DNA of 64,000 nucleotides, from positions 124,001-188,000 of the forward strand of contig CAKQWF010000001.1 in assembly GCA_934277985.1 (NCBI GenBank), written 5' to 3'. Numbering within the stretch: position 1 is the first letter of the stretch; each line of letters starts with the position of its first letter. This DNA comes from an uncultured Oxalobacter sp. (lineage in GTDB: Bacteria; Pseudomonadota; Gammaproteobacteria; Burkholderiales; Burkholderiaceae_D). The notes under the pieces are model-generated. The model saw only the letters and a program-made list of their open reading frames with translations, searched no databases and was not told where the DNA came from. Positions 50,107 to 59,718 of the stretch are shown here, piece by piece. Both the position numbers and the translations under genes were made by a program.

Positions 50107-50211
50107 CGCGGCCTGGACGTTTTTTGTGTTATTTCCGGTTTTGTGGCGAACAGGCCATGAAACCGTTGCTTTTTGCCGATTGGCGAAAGACGAACGGACT
50201 GATTTGAAATC

Positions 50212-50859
50212 ATGGAAAAATTTACCGTACATACCGGGCTGGTTGTCCCGCTTGATCGCGTCAACGTGGATACGGATGCGATTATCCCGAAACAGTTTCT
50301 GAAATCGATCAAACGGACGGGGTTCGGACCGAATTTGTTTGATGAATGGCGCTATCTTGATCATGGCGAACCGGGTATGGATAATTCCAAACGGCCGCTG
50401 AATCCGGATTTCGTGCTGAACCAGCCACGTTACCAGGGGGCCTCGATTTTGCTGGCCCGCAAGAATTTCGGATGTGGTTCTTCCCGCGAACATGCGCCAT
50501 GGGCTTTGCAACAGTATGGCTTCAAGGCCGTCATCGCGCCGAGTTTTGCCGATATTTTCTTCAACAACTGTTTCAAGAACGGTTTTTTGCCGATCACCCT
50601 GTCGGAAGAACAGGTGGATCAGCTTTTTACGGCGGTTCAGGCGCAGCCGGGTTACAAGCTGACGATCGATCTGGAAAAGATGGTGGTCACGAGTGAGGAC
50701 AACAAGCTGGTCTTTACCTTCGCTATCGATCCGTTCCGCCAGTATTGTCTGATGAACGGACTGGACGATATTGGCCTGACCTTGCAGAAAGCTGACAAGA
50801 TTCGGGAATACGAAAAACGCCATATCGCCGAACAGCCCTGGTTGGCCAATACGATTTGA
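50212..50859 (+). CDS. leuD: 3-isopropylmalate dehydratase small subunit
   Basis: Partner of LeuC. The 215 residues contain the swivelling-domain motifs [13 protein letters not shown] and [20 protein letters not shown], plus [16 protein letters not shown]. Length is standard for the bacterial small subunit. It is separated from leuC only by the entericidin-like gene and is followed by leuB. Confidence 0.97.
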   Translation: MEKFTVHTGLVVPLDRVNVDTDAIIPKQFLKSIKRTGFGPNLFDEWRYLDHGEPGMDNSKRPLNPDFVLNQPRYQGASILLARKNFGCGSSREHAPWALQQYGFKAVIAPSFADIFFNNCFKNGFLPITLSEEQVDQLFTAVQAQPGYKLTIDLEKMVVTSEDNKLVFTFAIDPFRQYCLMNGLDDIGLTLQKADKIREYEKRHIAEQPWLANTI

Positions 50860-50928
50860 TGCTGGTTTCATATCAACAGGAGAAGGTGCATCCGGTTGCG
50901 GCATGTGCCGACAAGAGAGAGGATAAAC

Positions 50929-51996
50929 GTGAAGATTGCAATTTTGCCGGGTGACGGTATCGGCCCGGAAATCATGAATGAAGCCGTTCGGGTTCTGAAT
51001 GCGCTGGGTGAAAATTTCGAAATGGAATGGGCGGACGTCGGCGGTGCCGGATATGCGGCACATGGTCATCCGCTGCCGGAAAGTACGCTCAAACTGGCGA
51101 AAGAAGCCGATGCGATTCTGTTCGGTGCGGTCGGCGATTTCAAATACGATACGCTGGAACGTGCCTTGCGTCCTGAACAGGCGATTCTGGGTTTGCGCAA
51201 GAATCTCAAACTGTTTGCCAATCTCCGTCCTGCCATTCTGTATCCGGAACTGGCAGGCGCTTCCACACTGAAACCGGAAGTTGTTTCGGGACTTGATCTT
51301 CTGATCGTCCGCGAACTGACGGGGGATATTTATTTCGGTCAGCCGCGCGGCCACCGCGAAGCACCGGACGGCCCGTTCAAGGGCGCACGTGAAGGCTTCG
51401 ATACGATGCGTTATTCCGAACCGGAAATCCGTCGTATTGCCCATGTCGGTTTCCAGACCGCACAGAAACGCAGCAAACGTCTGACTTCCGTGGACAAGGC
51501 CAATGTGCTGGAAACGTCCCAGCTCTGGCGTGAGATCGTGATCGATGTGTCGAAGGAATATCCGGACGTCAAACTCGATCATATGTATGTGGACAATGCC
51601 GCCATGCAGCTGGTCCGTGCGCCGAAGGAACTCGACGTCATTCTGACCGGCAACATTTTCGGCGACATTTTGTCGGATGCAGCCGCCATGCTGACAGGAT
51701 CCATCGGCATGTTGCCGTCTGCTTCGCTGGATGAAAACAACAAGGGGCTGTATGAACCGTCACATGGTTCCGCTCCGGATATCGCCGGCAAGGGTATCGC
51801 CAATCCGCTGGCGCAAATCCTGTCTGCCGCCATGATGCTGCGTTATTCGCTGAATATGGGCGAACAGGCGGATCGTATCGAAAAAGCGGTCAAGAAAGTG
51901 CTGGCTGACGGTCTGCGTACCGGCGACATTTACGAAGCGGGTACCAAACGCGTCGGTACGAAGGAAATGGGAGATGCCGTTGTCGCGGCACTGTAA
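50929..51996 (+). CDS. leuB: 3-isopropylmalate dehydrogenase
   Basis: Oxidises and decarboxylates 3-isopropylmalate with NAD+ to 2-oxoisocaproate, the leucine precursor. The 355 residues begin [16 protein letters not shown] and contain [14 protein letters not shown], the active-site lysine region and the signature [25 protein letters not shown]. Start GTG 50929 follows GAGAGGA; a TTG at 50896 would add 11 residues not seen in the family. asd follows 33 bases downstream. Confidence 0.97.
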   Translation: MKIAILPGDGIGPEIMNEAVRVLNALGENFEMEWADVGGAGYAAHGHPLPESTLKLAKEADAILFGAVGDFKYDTLERALRPEQAILGLRKNLKLFANLRPAILYPELAGASTLKPEVVSGLDLLIVRELTGDIYFGQPRGHREAPDGPFKGAREGFDTMRYSEPEIRRIAHVGFQTAQKRSKRLTSVDKANVLETSQLWREIVIDVSKEYPDVKLDHMYVDNAAMQLVRAPKELDVILTGNIFGDILSDAAAMLTGSIGMLPSASLDENNKGLYEPSHGSAPDIAGKGIANPLAQILSAAMMLRYSLNMGEQADRIEKAVKKVLADGLRTGDIYEAGTKRVGTKEMGDAVVAAL

Positions 51997-52029
51997 GACA
52001 CGCGCAAGTGACAGAATCGGGTGAATGAG

Positions 52030-53145
52030 ATGAAACGGGTAGGATTGATTGGCTGGCGCGGCATGGTCGGTTCCGTGCTGATGCAGCGCATGCAGGAGGA
52101 AAACGATTTCGGCTTGTTCGAGCCGGTTTTCTTTACGACATCCAATGTCGGCGGCAAGGCTCCGGCGATGGCGAAAAACGAAACGGTGCTGAAAGATGCG
52201 TTCAGCACGGATGAACTGAAGACGTGCGATATCCTGATTTCCTGCCAGGGTGGCGACTATACGGCCGACATGTTTCCGAAGCTGCGTGCAGCAGGCTGGA
52301 ACGGTTACTGGATCGATGCCGCTTCCAAATTGCGGATGAACGACGACGCCATCATCATTCTCGACCCGGTCAACCGCAAGGTGATCGACGAGGCGCTGGC
52401 AAAGGGCATCAAAAACTTCATCGGCGGCAATTGTACGGTTTCGTGCATGCTGGTGGGGTTGGGCGGCCTGTTTGCCAACGATCTGGTCGAATGGATGACT
52501 TCCATGACTTATCAGGCGGCATCCGGTGGCGGTGCGCAGCATATGCGTGAATTGCTGACGCAGTTCGGCTCGATTCATACCGAAGTCAGAATGAATCTGG
52601 AAGATCCTGCATCTGCCATTCTGGAAATCGACCGTCAGGTACTGGCACGCCAGCGCGGCATGACAGCGGATGAAACGAAACAGTTCGGTGTTCCGCTGGC
52701 AGGCAACCTGATTCCCTGGATCGATACCGATCTGGGTAACGGCATGTCGCGCGAGGAATGGAAAGGCGGTGCGGAAACGAACAAGATTCTGGGCAAGGAT
52801 GACGGCAACCGGATCGTGGTCGACGGGCTGTGTGTCCGGATCGGTGCGATGCGTTGCCATTCCCAGGCATTGACCATCAAGCTGAAAAAGGATGTGCCGC
52901 TTGACGAAATCGAGGATATGATCAGAAGCCACAATCCATGGGCGAAGGTCGTTCCCAATACCCGTGCCGATTCCATGCGTGATCTGACGCCGGCTGCGGT
53001 TTCGGGCAGTCTGACGGTGCCTGTGGGCCGTTTGCGCAAGCTGGGCATGGGGGGCGAATACCTGTCTGCCTTTACGGTCGGCGACCAGTTGTTGTGGGGC
53101 GCCGCCGAACCGTTGCGCCGCATGTTGCGTATCATTCTGGAATGA
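52030..53145 (+). CDS. asd: Aspartate-semialdehyde dehydrogenase
   Basis: Reduces aspartyl phosphate to aspartate semialdehyde, the branch metabolite for lysine, diaminopimelate, threonine and methionine. The 371 residues show [18 protein letters not shown] (NADP binding) and the catalytic cysteine in [12 protein letters not shown] (Cys135), matching the Gram-negative Asd class. ATG 52030 is preferred over GTG 52021. It ends the leu gene group and is followed by a strong terminator. Its product is the substrate of DapA at 23.9 kb. Confidence 0.97.
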   Translation: MKRVGLIGWRGMVGSVLMQRMQEENDFGLFEPVFFTTSNVGGKAPAMAKNETVLKDAFSTDELKTCDILISCQGGDYTADMFPKLRAAGWNGYWIDAASKLRMNDDAIIILDPVNRKVIDEALAKGIKNFIGGNCTVSCMLVGLGGLFANDLVEWMTSMTYQAASGGGAQHMRELLTQFGSIHTEVRMNLEDPASAILEIDRQVLARQRGMTADETKQFGVPLAGNLIPWIDTDLGNGMSREEWKGGAETNKILGKDDGNRIVVDGLCVRIGAMRCHSQALTIKLKKDVPLDEIEDMIRSHNPWAKVVPNTRADSMRDLTPAAVSGSLTVPVGRLRKLGMGGEYLSAFTVGDQLLWGAAEPLRRMLRIILE

Positions 53146-53183
53146 AAGGCGGCAACCGGTAACGATTTTGTCGTCAGTGAAAC

Positions 53184-53213
53184 AAAAACGGGCAGGTTAT
53201 CCTGCCCGTTTTT
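53184..53213. terminator. Bidirectional terminator between asd and emrB
   Basis: Perfect 13-bp stem AAAAACGGGCAGG / CCTGCCCGTTTTT with loop TTAT. The T run on both strands lets it serve asd on the + strand and the efflux operon on the minus strand. Confidence 0.92.
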
Positions 53214-53227
53214 GATGTCCGCACGAA

Positions 53228-54736
53228 TTAAAGTTTTTTGGTACTGGGACCCAGCCAGATGGAGAAGGCGGCGATGGCGAAGGCGACGCTGCTGTAGAGC
53301 ATGATGTCGTTGGTCGCCAGCATGACACTTTGGCTGGTCGTAAGCTGGTTGATGATGCCACGCGCCATTTCGGTATCGAAACCGGATGCCACCAGTTCCC
53401 TGAAAATGTTGCCGGTTGAATCGAGCAGGACGGACAGCTGTTCATGCTTGTAGTTCGTCTGGTTTTCCCAGACGGTATTGACCAGCGAGGTCGCGAAAGC
53501 ACCCGAGATGGTACGCAGGAAATTCATCAGCCCGGCTGCAGATTCCATTTCTTCGGGTTTGACGCTCATCATGGCTTGTGCCGATATCGGGATCATGAAA
53601 AACGGCATGCCGATGCCCATGACGAGCAAGGGCATGGCGATGGTCCAGTAATCCACGTCGGTATTGAGAAAGCTGCGGATGAATGTGACACCTCCCATCC
53701 ACAAAACGCCGCCGAAGACCAGTTTGCGTCCATCTATTCTGCTGGAAAGCGATGTGACGAGAGGCGAGATGACGAGCGCCGAAACACCGGTCCATACGGT
53801 TGCCAGTCCTGCCCATGTAGCGGTATAGCCCATATTGGTTTGCAACCATAGCGGTGTCAGGACATTGATGCCGAAAAAGGCGCCGAATCCCAGTGTCAGT
53901 GTCAATACGCTTGCGGAAAAACCGCGGTGCCGGAAAACGGTCAGATCTACGACAGGGTCTTTTTTCTGTGTGATTTCCCAGATCATGAAGGCGGCGAATC
54001 CGATGGCTGCGATAATCGCCAGCGTGATGATGTAGTTGGATGCGAACCAGTCCTTATCCTTGCCTTCGTCCATCATGATTTGCAAGGCACTGACCCAGAT
54101 GATCAACAGGAGCAGACCGACTTTGTCGATGGGGTGTTTTTGCAAGTCTTCACGGTGATTGTGGAAAATGACGAAGAGGAATGACCCGCAAATGATGGCG
54201 ATCGGTACATTGATGTAGAAAATCCATGGCCAGCTGTATTCGTCGCAAAGCCATCCCCCCAGAATAGGGCCGATGACAGGCGCGACAAGGGTCGTCGTGG
54301 ACCACAAGCCGTTGGCCACTGTCGCCTTGTCTTTAGGAAAAATACGTAACAGCAACGTCAGCGATAACGGCATGAGCGGACCGCCTGAAAATCCTTGCAA
54401 GACGCGGGCGAAAATCAGAAAGCTCAGGGAATGGGCCAGCCCGCACAGCGCTGAACCGATGCCGAATGAAACAAGCGCATAACAGAAGACACGCGTGGCG
54501 CCGAAACGTTTGGACAGCCAGCCGGTCAGCGGAACGGTAATGGCTTCGGCGACTGCATAAGACGTAATGACCCATGTACCCTGACTGTTGCTGGCACCCA
54601 GACCGCCGGCGATATGGGCGACGGATACGTTGGCGATTGTCGAGTCCAGAATGGCGACGAAGTTGCCTGCGGTCAGTACCAGAGCCGTTATCCAGAGCAT
54701 CGGTCCCTGAAAGGCGGTGTGTGATTCCTGCTTCAT
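53228..54736 (-). CDS. emrB: DHA2-family multidrug MFS transporter (EmrB type)
   Basis: Inner-membrane proton-driven drug exporter of a tripartite pump. The 502 residues carry 14 hydrophobic segments. They include the DHA2 signatures LDSTIANVSVAHIAGGLG in segment 1, WVITSYAVAEAITVPLTGWLSKRFG (motif A) and GPILGGWLCDEYSWPWIFYINVP (motif C region). It is the third gene of an operon running outer-membrane factor, EmrA, EmrB, with a divergent TetR gene beyond. The drug spectrum is not predictable. Confidence 0.93.
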   Translation of the reverse strand: MKQESHTAFQGPMLWITALVLTAGNFVAILDSTIANVSVAHIAGGLGASNSQGTWVITSYAVAEAITVPLTGWLSKRFGATRVFCYALVSFGIGSALCGLAHSLSFLIFARVLQGFSGGPLMPLSLTLLLRIFPKDKATVANGLWSTTTLVAPVIGPILGGWLCDEYSWPWIFYINVPIAIICGSFLFVIFHNHREDLQKHPIDKVGLLLLIIWVSALQIMMDEGKDKDWFASNYIITLAIIAAIGFAAFMIWEITQKKDPVVDLTVFRHRGFSASVLTLTLGFGAFFGINVLTPLWLQTNMGYTATWAGLATVWTGVSALVISPLVTSLSSRIDGRKLVFGGVLWMGGVTFIRSFLNTDVDYWTIAMPLLVMGIGMPFFMIPISAQAMMSVKPEEMESAAGLMNFLRTISGAFATSLVNTVWENQTNYKHEQLSVLLDSTGNIFRELVASGFDTEMARGIINQLTTSQSVMLATNDIMLYSSVAFAIAAFSIWLGPSTKKL

Positions 54737-54779
54737 GATCGGGTATTCGAAGAGATACGTTGAACAAGATATTTGCGAA

Positions 54780-55757
54780 TCACTCGTGTTGCTTTCCGCT
54801 GGCTGTATCGACCGTCACGGTCATGGAGAGTCCGACCTGCAAGGGGTTGGCTTTCAGTTCTTCCGGATCAAGCCGGATACGGATGGGAAGACGCTGGACA
54901 ACCTTGATCCAGTTGCCGGTCGCGTTTTGCGCCGGGATCAGGGCGAAGGCGGAACCGGTACCGCCGGAAAATCCATCCACGACGCCGTGATATACAACTG
55001 AAGATCCGTGGATGTCGGAAACCACTTCCGCACTCTGTCCCGTCCGGACATGGGTGAGCTGCCCTTCCTTGAAGTTGGCATCCACGTGGATGTCCTGAAT
55101 CGGAACGACGGCCATCAGCGGGATACCCGCCTGGACTTTCTGGCCGACCTGAACGGTTCGCTTGGAAATGACGCCGTCGACCGGTGCGCGCAAAACGGTA
55201 CGAGACAGATCGACTCGTGCCTGTTCGGCTCGTGCCTGTGCCTGTGCGATGGCGGTTTTGGCCTGATCGATGTGAGCGTTGGCCGATTCATAGGCGTTTT
55301 GCGCAGCCGTCAGTTCGTCTCCCGATACGGAACCGGAAGCGATCAGCGCTTTTCTGCGTTGCAGATCGATTTTCGCTTTTTTCAGGTCTGCCTGTGCGGC
55401 GGCAAGCTGGGCATGCGCCTGACTTTCGTCAGCAATGGCCTGATTCAGTGCCAGTCGTGCATCGATTTCGTCGATGACGACCAAAATGTCGCCTGCCTTG
55501 ACTTCCTGGGTATCCACGACGTTGACGGCTTGTATCGTACCGGAGACGGAAGGTGTGACTTGTGCCACTTCGGTCGCAGTATAGGCATTGTCGGTCGAGA
55601 CGAAACGCGAGGCATACAGGTACCAGTAGGCGCCGTAGCCGATGGCGCTTGCGATGATGACAGCGAAAAGTCCGATGAAAAGCCGTTTGCGCCGGGTATG
55701 GTTTTTGTCTGGCGCAGGATGTTCTTCCGGGGTGATGGTGTTTGTCTGATTGCTCAT
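54780..55757 (-). CDS. emrA: Membrane-fusion (HlyD/EmrA) efflux protein
   Basis: Periplasmic adaptor linking the EmrB-type pump to the outer-membrane channel. The 325 residues have a cytosolic N-terminus, one membrane segment (about 25-45), a biotinyl-lipoyl-like strand (VSTDNAYTATEVAQVTPSVSG), a long Ala/Gln-rich coiled-coil hairpin (about 95-185) and a C-terminal beta domain (APVDGVISKRTVQVGQKVQAG, YGxxxTGxx-type end). It lies 43 bases upstream of emrB and 33 bases after the outer-membrane factor gene. Confidence 0.93.
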   Translation of the reverse strand: MSNQTNTITPEEHPAPDKNHTRRKRLFIGLFAVIIASAIGYGAYWYLYASRFVSTDNAYTATEVAQVTPSVSGTIQAVNVVDTQEVKAGDILVVIDEIDARLALNQAIADESQAHAQLAAAQADLKKAKIDLQRRKALIASGSVSGDELTAAQNAYESANAHIDQAKTAIAQAQARAEQARVDLSRTVLRAPVDGVISKRTVQVGQKVQAGIPLMAVVPIQDIHVDANFKEGQLTHVRTGQSAEVVSDIHGSSVVYHGVVDGFSGGTGSAFALIPAQNATGNWIKVVQRLPIRIRLDPEELKANPLQVGLSMTVTVDTASGKQHE

Positions 55758-55790
55758 GGGTGTTCCTTGTCAGTCCTTGTGACGTTGCCT

Positions 55791-57278
55791 TCAGTTTTCG
55801 GTGACTGGATGACCGGTATCGGCCGATGCCGGCATGTTGTAGCCTCCGCCGAGTGCCTTGATGAGCGCCACGTCGTAGGTGAATATTCTGGATTGCAGAT
55901 CTTTTTCTGTACGAGAGGTTTCAAGCCAGGTTTCCTCTGCCGCCAGCACTTCGAGATAGTTGGCCAGGCCGCCGCGGTAACGGTCGCTGATGATGCGATG
56001 CGCTTCACGCGCAGAGGCGACGGCCGTGCGGATTTTTTCAAGTTGCCGGATCAGCTGCTTCTGGTTCAGTATGGCGTCTCCGACTTCCTGCAAGGCTACG
56101 GAAACGGTCTGGTTGTAAATGCCGACAGCTTCATCCAGTCCGGCTCTGGCTTCTTCAAGCTCTGCGCTTAAGCGTCCGCCGGTGAAAATCGGCAAGGAAA
56201 TGGCAGGACCGATACCGCCGAAGTCGGAACCGGATTTCAGTATCTTGTCGAATCCGAGTGCCTGGTAGCCGAGAAAGGCCGAAAGATTGACATTCGGATA
56301 GAACTCGGCTTTCTGTTTTTCGATCATGCTTGTTGCGGCCTCGACTTGCAGACGTGCAGCGACAATATCGGGACGACGTCCCAGCAAATTCAGCGGCAAT
56401 TCGGCAGGAACGGCATAATTCGCCGTCAGATGCAGTTGCGGTCTTGTGATCGACAACCCTCTGTCGGGACCTGCTCCCACGAGCGCAGCCAGTTTGTTGC
56501 GTTGCAATCCGATCTGCTTGTCCAGCGAGAGGATTTCTTCCTCGGTACGTGCCAAAAGCGATTTGGCATGTTCGACGCTGGCGAGATTTTCCAGCCCGTG
56601 CCGGTTGCGTTCCGTAAACAGCTCCAGGTTTTTTTTCTGGACACTTGCAATGGCGTTGACCGTATCGAGTGTGTCGTACAGGCGTGCCAGTTCGCCGTAT
56701 TCCGAAGCGATGGAAGCCGACAGAAGCAGGCGTGCCTGTGCCGCATCGGCGGCAGCCGCTTCACGGGCTGATGTGGCCGCCATCAAGGCAGCACGGTTTT
56801 TGCCCCAGAAATCCAGTTCCCAGCTGAAATTCAAGGCCATCGAACCGTATCCATGCGTGCCGCGTGGTGTCAGATCGGGAGGGAGGTCATAGTTGTAGCT
56901 CAGTTTCTGGACAGTGGCCGAGGCATCCATACTGACTTGCGGTTGCAGAATCGCGCCGGCCTGCTTCGCGATAGCGACGGCTTGCCGGAAGCGCGCTTCC
57001 GCGATCGTCATGGATGGTGCATGAACCAGCGCTTCTCCGATCAGCGTATCGAGCTGTGGATCGTTGTAGGATGTCCACCATTTTTCGTCGGGCCAGTCGC
57101 GTTCGGGCCCTGCAAGGGATTGTGAAGTTTCGTATTGTTCGACCGGTTTCATTTCCGGTGAAGTGCCTTTGGGTGGAATCGGGGCGCAACCACACAGAAA
57201 TGCGACAAGACACGCAGGAAACAGATATGAAATCCGTGTGACGTGCCGGTATGTGCGAAAATAGGAAAGCAGGATCAT
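55791..57278 (-). CDS. Outer-membrane efflux lipoprotein (NodT/OprM family)
   Basis: Outer-membrane channel of the tripartite pump. The 495 residues start with a long signal ending in the lipobox FLCGC (lipidated Cys31). Two repeated outer-membrane-factor domains follow; SWELDFWGKNRAALMAA and the repeat LGRRPDIVAARLQVEAA are family signatures. ATG 57278 is chosen; an upstream in-frame start at 57314 would lie inside the divergent regulatory region. It is the first gene of the efflux operon, divergent from TetR. Confidence 0.92.
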   Translation of the reverse strand: MILLSYFRTYRHVTRISYLFPACLVAFLCGCAPIPPKGTSPEMKPVEQYETSQSLAGPERDWPDEKWWTSYNDPQLDTLIGEALVHAPSMTIAEARFRQAVAIAKQAGAILQPQVSMDASATVQKLSYNYDLPPDLTPRGTHGYGSMALNFSWELDFWGKNRAALMAATSAREAAAADAAQARLLLSASIASEYGELARLYDTLDTVNAIASVQKKNLELFTERNRHGLENLASVEHAKSLLARTEEEILSLDKQIGLQRNKLAALVGAGPDRGLSITRPQLHLTANYAVPAELPLNLLGRRPDIVAARLQVEAATSMIEKQKAEFYPNVNLSAFLGYQALGFDKILKSGSDFGGIGPAISLPIFTGGRLSAELEEARAGLDEAVGIYNQTVSVALQEVGDAILNQKQLIRQLEKIRTAVASAREAHRIISDRYRGGLANYLEVLAAEETWLETSRTEKDLQSRIFTYDVALIKALGGGYNMPASADTGHPVTEN

Positions 57279-57299
57279 AAATTCATTCGTTAAAAACTG

Positions 57300-57313
57300 T
57301 ACAGCTCGGTGCA
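57300..57313. promoter_or_regulatory. Candidate TetR operator, copy 1
   Basis: TACAGCTCGGTGCA matches copy 2 at 57352-57365 in 11 of 14 positions, in direct orientation. It lies 22 bases upstream of the outer-membrane factor start in the divergent efflux/TetR spacer. Confidence 0.4.
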
Positions 57314-57351
57314 ATTATCGAGCGGGCGTTCCGCGTTGTCAATAAAAACGA

Positions 57352-57365
57352 TACAGGTTGGTACA
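57352..57365. promoter_or_regulatory. Candidate TetR operator, copy 2
   Basis: TACAGGTTGGTACA lies five bases before the TetR start codon and repeats the pattern TACAG-N-T-N-GGT-N-CA of copy 1. The two copies are 52 bases apart, about five helical turns. Confidence 0.4.
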
Positions 57366-57370
57366 GAAAA

Positions 57371-58048
57371 ATGAGAAGAAAGACCGAAATGAAACGCAAT
57401 GCCATTTTGAGAGTGGCACATGAGGTGTTTTGTGAAATGGGGTATGAAAAGACCTCGATGAATGAAATCGCTGCGCGTCTCGGTGGTTCGAAAACGACGT
57501 TATATGGTTATTTCCCTTCCAAAAAACTGCTTTTTCAGGAAGTAATGAGTGCTGCGGCGAATCGTAACCGCGACGAAATCGTCACGTATCTGGACCAGTC
57601 GGTCGAGGTGATTCCGGAGGGGTACAGGCACCGGATGGAAGCGGTGTTTTCCGAAGTGGAAAATTCTCCGATGGATATTGCAGCGATCCTGAAAAATTTC
57701 GGTGAGAAGTTCATGTCGATGATTTGTCTGCCGGAGTTCCAGGAGTTGTATCGTCTTGCTGTCGAGGAATCGGGGCGTTCTCAAACGGGGAGTGTGTTTT
57801 ACGAAATCGGGCCATTGACCGGGCGCAAACGGATCGCCGCTTTTCTGGAATTGTTCATGAAGCGTGGCCAGTTGCGTCAGGCCGATGCCGATGTCGCAGC
57901 CGCACAGTTGTTCGCGTTGCTGAGGGCGGAATTGTTTGAACGTTATCTTTTCCGTTATGGCGAACCGTTCGATACGGATACGTTCCGGCAGAAAATCGGA
58001 GCCGCAGTCGATGCTTTTCTGATGATTTACCGTGCGGACAAACCTTGA
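57371..58048 (+). CDS. TetR-family transcriptional regulator
   Basis: Probable repressor of the divergent efflux operon. The 225 residues have an N-terminal TetR helix-turn-helix (about 10-55: AILRVAHEVFCEMGYEKTSM, EIAARLGGSKTTLYGYFPSK) and a helical ligand-binding domain of the AcrR-C/TetR_C type. ATG 57371 or 57389 may be the start. It converges with the metal ABC permease gene downstream. The inducer is unknown. Confidence 0.93.
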   Translation: MRRKTEMKRNAILRVAHEVFCEMGYEKTSMNEIAARLGGSKTTLYGYFPSKKLLFQEVMSAAANRNRDEIVTYLDQSVEVIPEGYRHRMEAVFSEVENSPMDIAAILKNFGEKFMSMICLPEFQELYRLAVEESGRSQTGSVFYEIGPLTGRKRIAAFLELFMKRGQLRQADADVAAAQLFALLRAELFERYLFRYGEPFDTDTFRQKIGAAVDAFLMIYRADKP

Positions 58049-58154
58049 AGGTCATATCGGCATGCGGTATATGCGTTATCGCATGGTCATGTCGTGACAA
58101 GATGTCGTATTGCGCTGTGTGATAAAAGGTGCGATGCGACAGGTGGTATCGCTA

Positions 58155-58994
58155 TTATCCCCTTTTGCCGGACAGACCTGTCCGGATGAGCAGGCTCGCC
58201 AGCCAGTACAGCCCAAAGGCCGCCATATGGCACAAAACGATGCTGGCGCCGGTAGGTGTCGCATAACAGTAGGAAATCATGATGCCGATCCACAGGCATG
58301 CCACGGAAATCATGGCGGCATGGATGATGACGGAACGGAATGTGCGGCACAGTCGCATGGAAGTCAGGGCAGGGAAAACGATCAGGCTGGAAATCAGCAA
58401 CGCACCCATCATCCGCATGCCCAGTACGATGATCAGGGCGGACATAAGAGCGATGAGCATGTTGAACAGCCCCGAACGGGTTCCTGTGGCGCGTGCGAAT
58501 GTTTCGTCGAAGGTGATGGCGAAAATCCGGTTGTACAATACGACGAACAGTAGCAGTACGACGGCGGACAGGACAAGGCTGAGGTTCACATCCGAAGACG
58601 ACATGCCGAGGATGCTGCCGAAAAGGTAATTGTTGACGTCGGTATTCATGCCGGTGGTCATCGAGACGATCATGACACCGGTCGCCAGTGCACCGGTCGA
58701 TATGAGAGCGATGGCGGCGTCTCCCTTGATTTTGCTGTTGGCGCTCAGACGCAGCAGTAGAAAGGATGCGGTGACGACGACGGGAATGGCTATCGTCAGC
58801 GGTGCGGCGTTCATGGCGGTCGCCAGCGCGAGCGCTCCGAAGCCGACGTGGGAAAGGCCGTCACCAATCATGGAATAGCGTTTCAGTACCAGACTGACAC
58901 CGAGCAGCGAGGCGCACAAAGCCACGACGGTACCGACGATCAGGGCGCGCACCATGAATGGATAGGAAAGCATGTCATGCAGAAAGCCGACCAT
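58155..58994 (-). CDS. znuB: Metal ABC transporter permease (ZnuB/MntB type)
   Basis: Inner-membrane channel of a divalent-metal importer, probably for zinc. The 279 residues have about eight membrane segments and typical ABC-3 family stretches: SLVLKRYSMIGDGLSHVGFGALAL and LGMRMMGALLISSLIVFPALTSM. GGAGGA precedes the ATG at 58994; the upstream part of the frame overlaps znuC and is not needed. Its start overlaps the end of znuC by 20 bases, which suggests coupled translation. It is the last gene of the fur-znuA-znuC-znuB operon. Confidence 0.9.
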   Translation of the reverse strand: MVGFLHDMLSYPFMVRALIVGTVVALCASLLGVSLVLKRYSMIGDGLSHVGFGALALATAMNAAPLTIAIPVVVTASFLLLRLSANSKIKGDAAIALISTGALATGVMIVSMTTGMNTDVNNYLFGSILGMSSSDVNLSLVLSAVVLLLFVVLYNRIFAITFDETFARATGTRSGLFNMLIALMSALIIVLGMRMMGALLISSLIVFPALTSMRLCRTFRSVIIHAAMISVACLWIGIMISYCYATPTGASIVLCHMAAFGLYWLASLLIRTGLSGKRG

Positions 58995-59694
58995 ATATGT
59001 TTCCTCCGGTGAAGATACGGCCGATGTCACTGTGGATATAGTCACCGGTCGTTCCGAAAAACAATTGGGTATGCTGCAGATGCAGGATATGCCGTGCGTA
59101 TTTCAGGGTGGCGGCGATATCATGGGTGACCATAATGACGGTCATGCCGTCCTGATTGATGGACTGTATCAGTTCGTAGAGTTCCTGTGAAACGACGGGG
59201 TCGAGACCGGCTGCCGGTTCGTCAAGCAGAATCGCCTTTTTCGCGGCGCACAGGGCGCGTGCCAGCAGGACACGTTGTTGCTGACCGCCTGAAAGTTCGG
59301 CATAGCAGCGGTTTCTGAGATGGGCGATGCCAAGCCGTTCCATGTTTTTTTGGGCAAGACGTTTTTCGTCGGCACGGTAAAAAGGCAGCCATCCGAGCCG
59401 GTTCAGACAGCCTGAAAGTACGACTTCATGCACACTGGCCGGGAAGTCTTTCTGGATCGGGTTTTGCTGCGGAAGATAACCTATTTCGCTGGCGATGAAA
59501 CCGTCTGCCATGCGGATGGTACCCCCTGACGGCCGAATCAGGTTCAACAGTCCCTTGACCAGTGTGCTTTTCCCGGCACCGTTTTCCCCGGCGATACAAA
59601 GGTAGTCGCCGGTTGTCACCGTGAAGTTGAGGTCTTTCACGGCGACGGTTCCGTTGTAGGCGAAAGACACGTTCTGGCAGGTAATCAGATTCAT
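58975..59694 (-). CDS. znuC: Metal ABC transporter ATP-binding protein (ZnuC type)
   Basis: ATPase driving the metal importer. The 239 residues contain Walker A GENGAGKST (near 35), Q-loop GYLPQQ, signature LSGGQQQR (near 134), Walker B AILLDEPAAGLD and the switch histidine VTHDI. The phrases ELSGGQQQRVLLARALCAAKK and DFPASVHEVVLSGCLN recall homologues from Firmicutes more than typical proteobacterial ZnuC (judgement from memory). It lies 24 bases after znuA. Confidence 0.92.
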   Translation of the reverse strand: MNLITCQNVSFAYNGTVAVKDLNFTVTTGDYLCIAGENGAGKSTLVKGLLNLIRPSGGTIRMADGFIASEIGYLPQQNPIQKDFPASVHEVVLSGCLNRLGWLPFYRADEKRLAQKNMERLGIAHLRNRCYAELSGGQQQRVLLARALCAAKKAILLDEPAAGLDPVVSQELYELIQSINQDGMTVIMVTHDIAATLKYARHILHLQHTQLFFGTTGDYIHSDIGRIFTGGNIYGRLSA

Positions 59695-59718
59695 TTTTTG
59701 TCGTGCGGTACTATTTTG

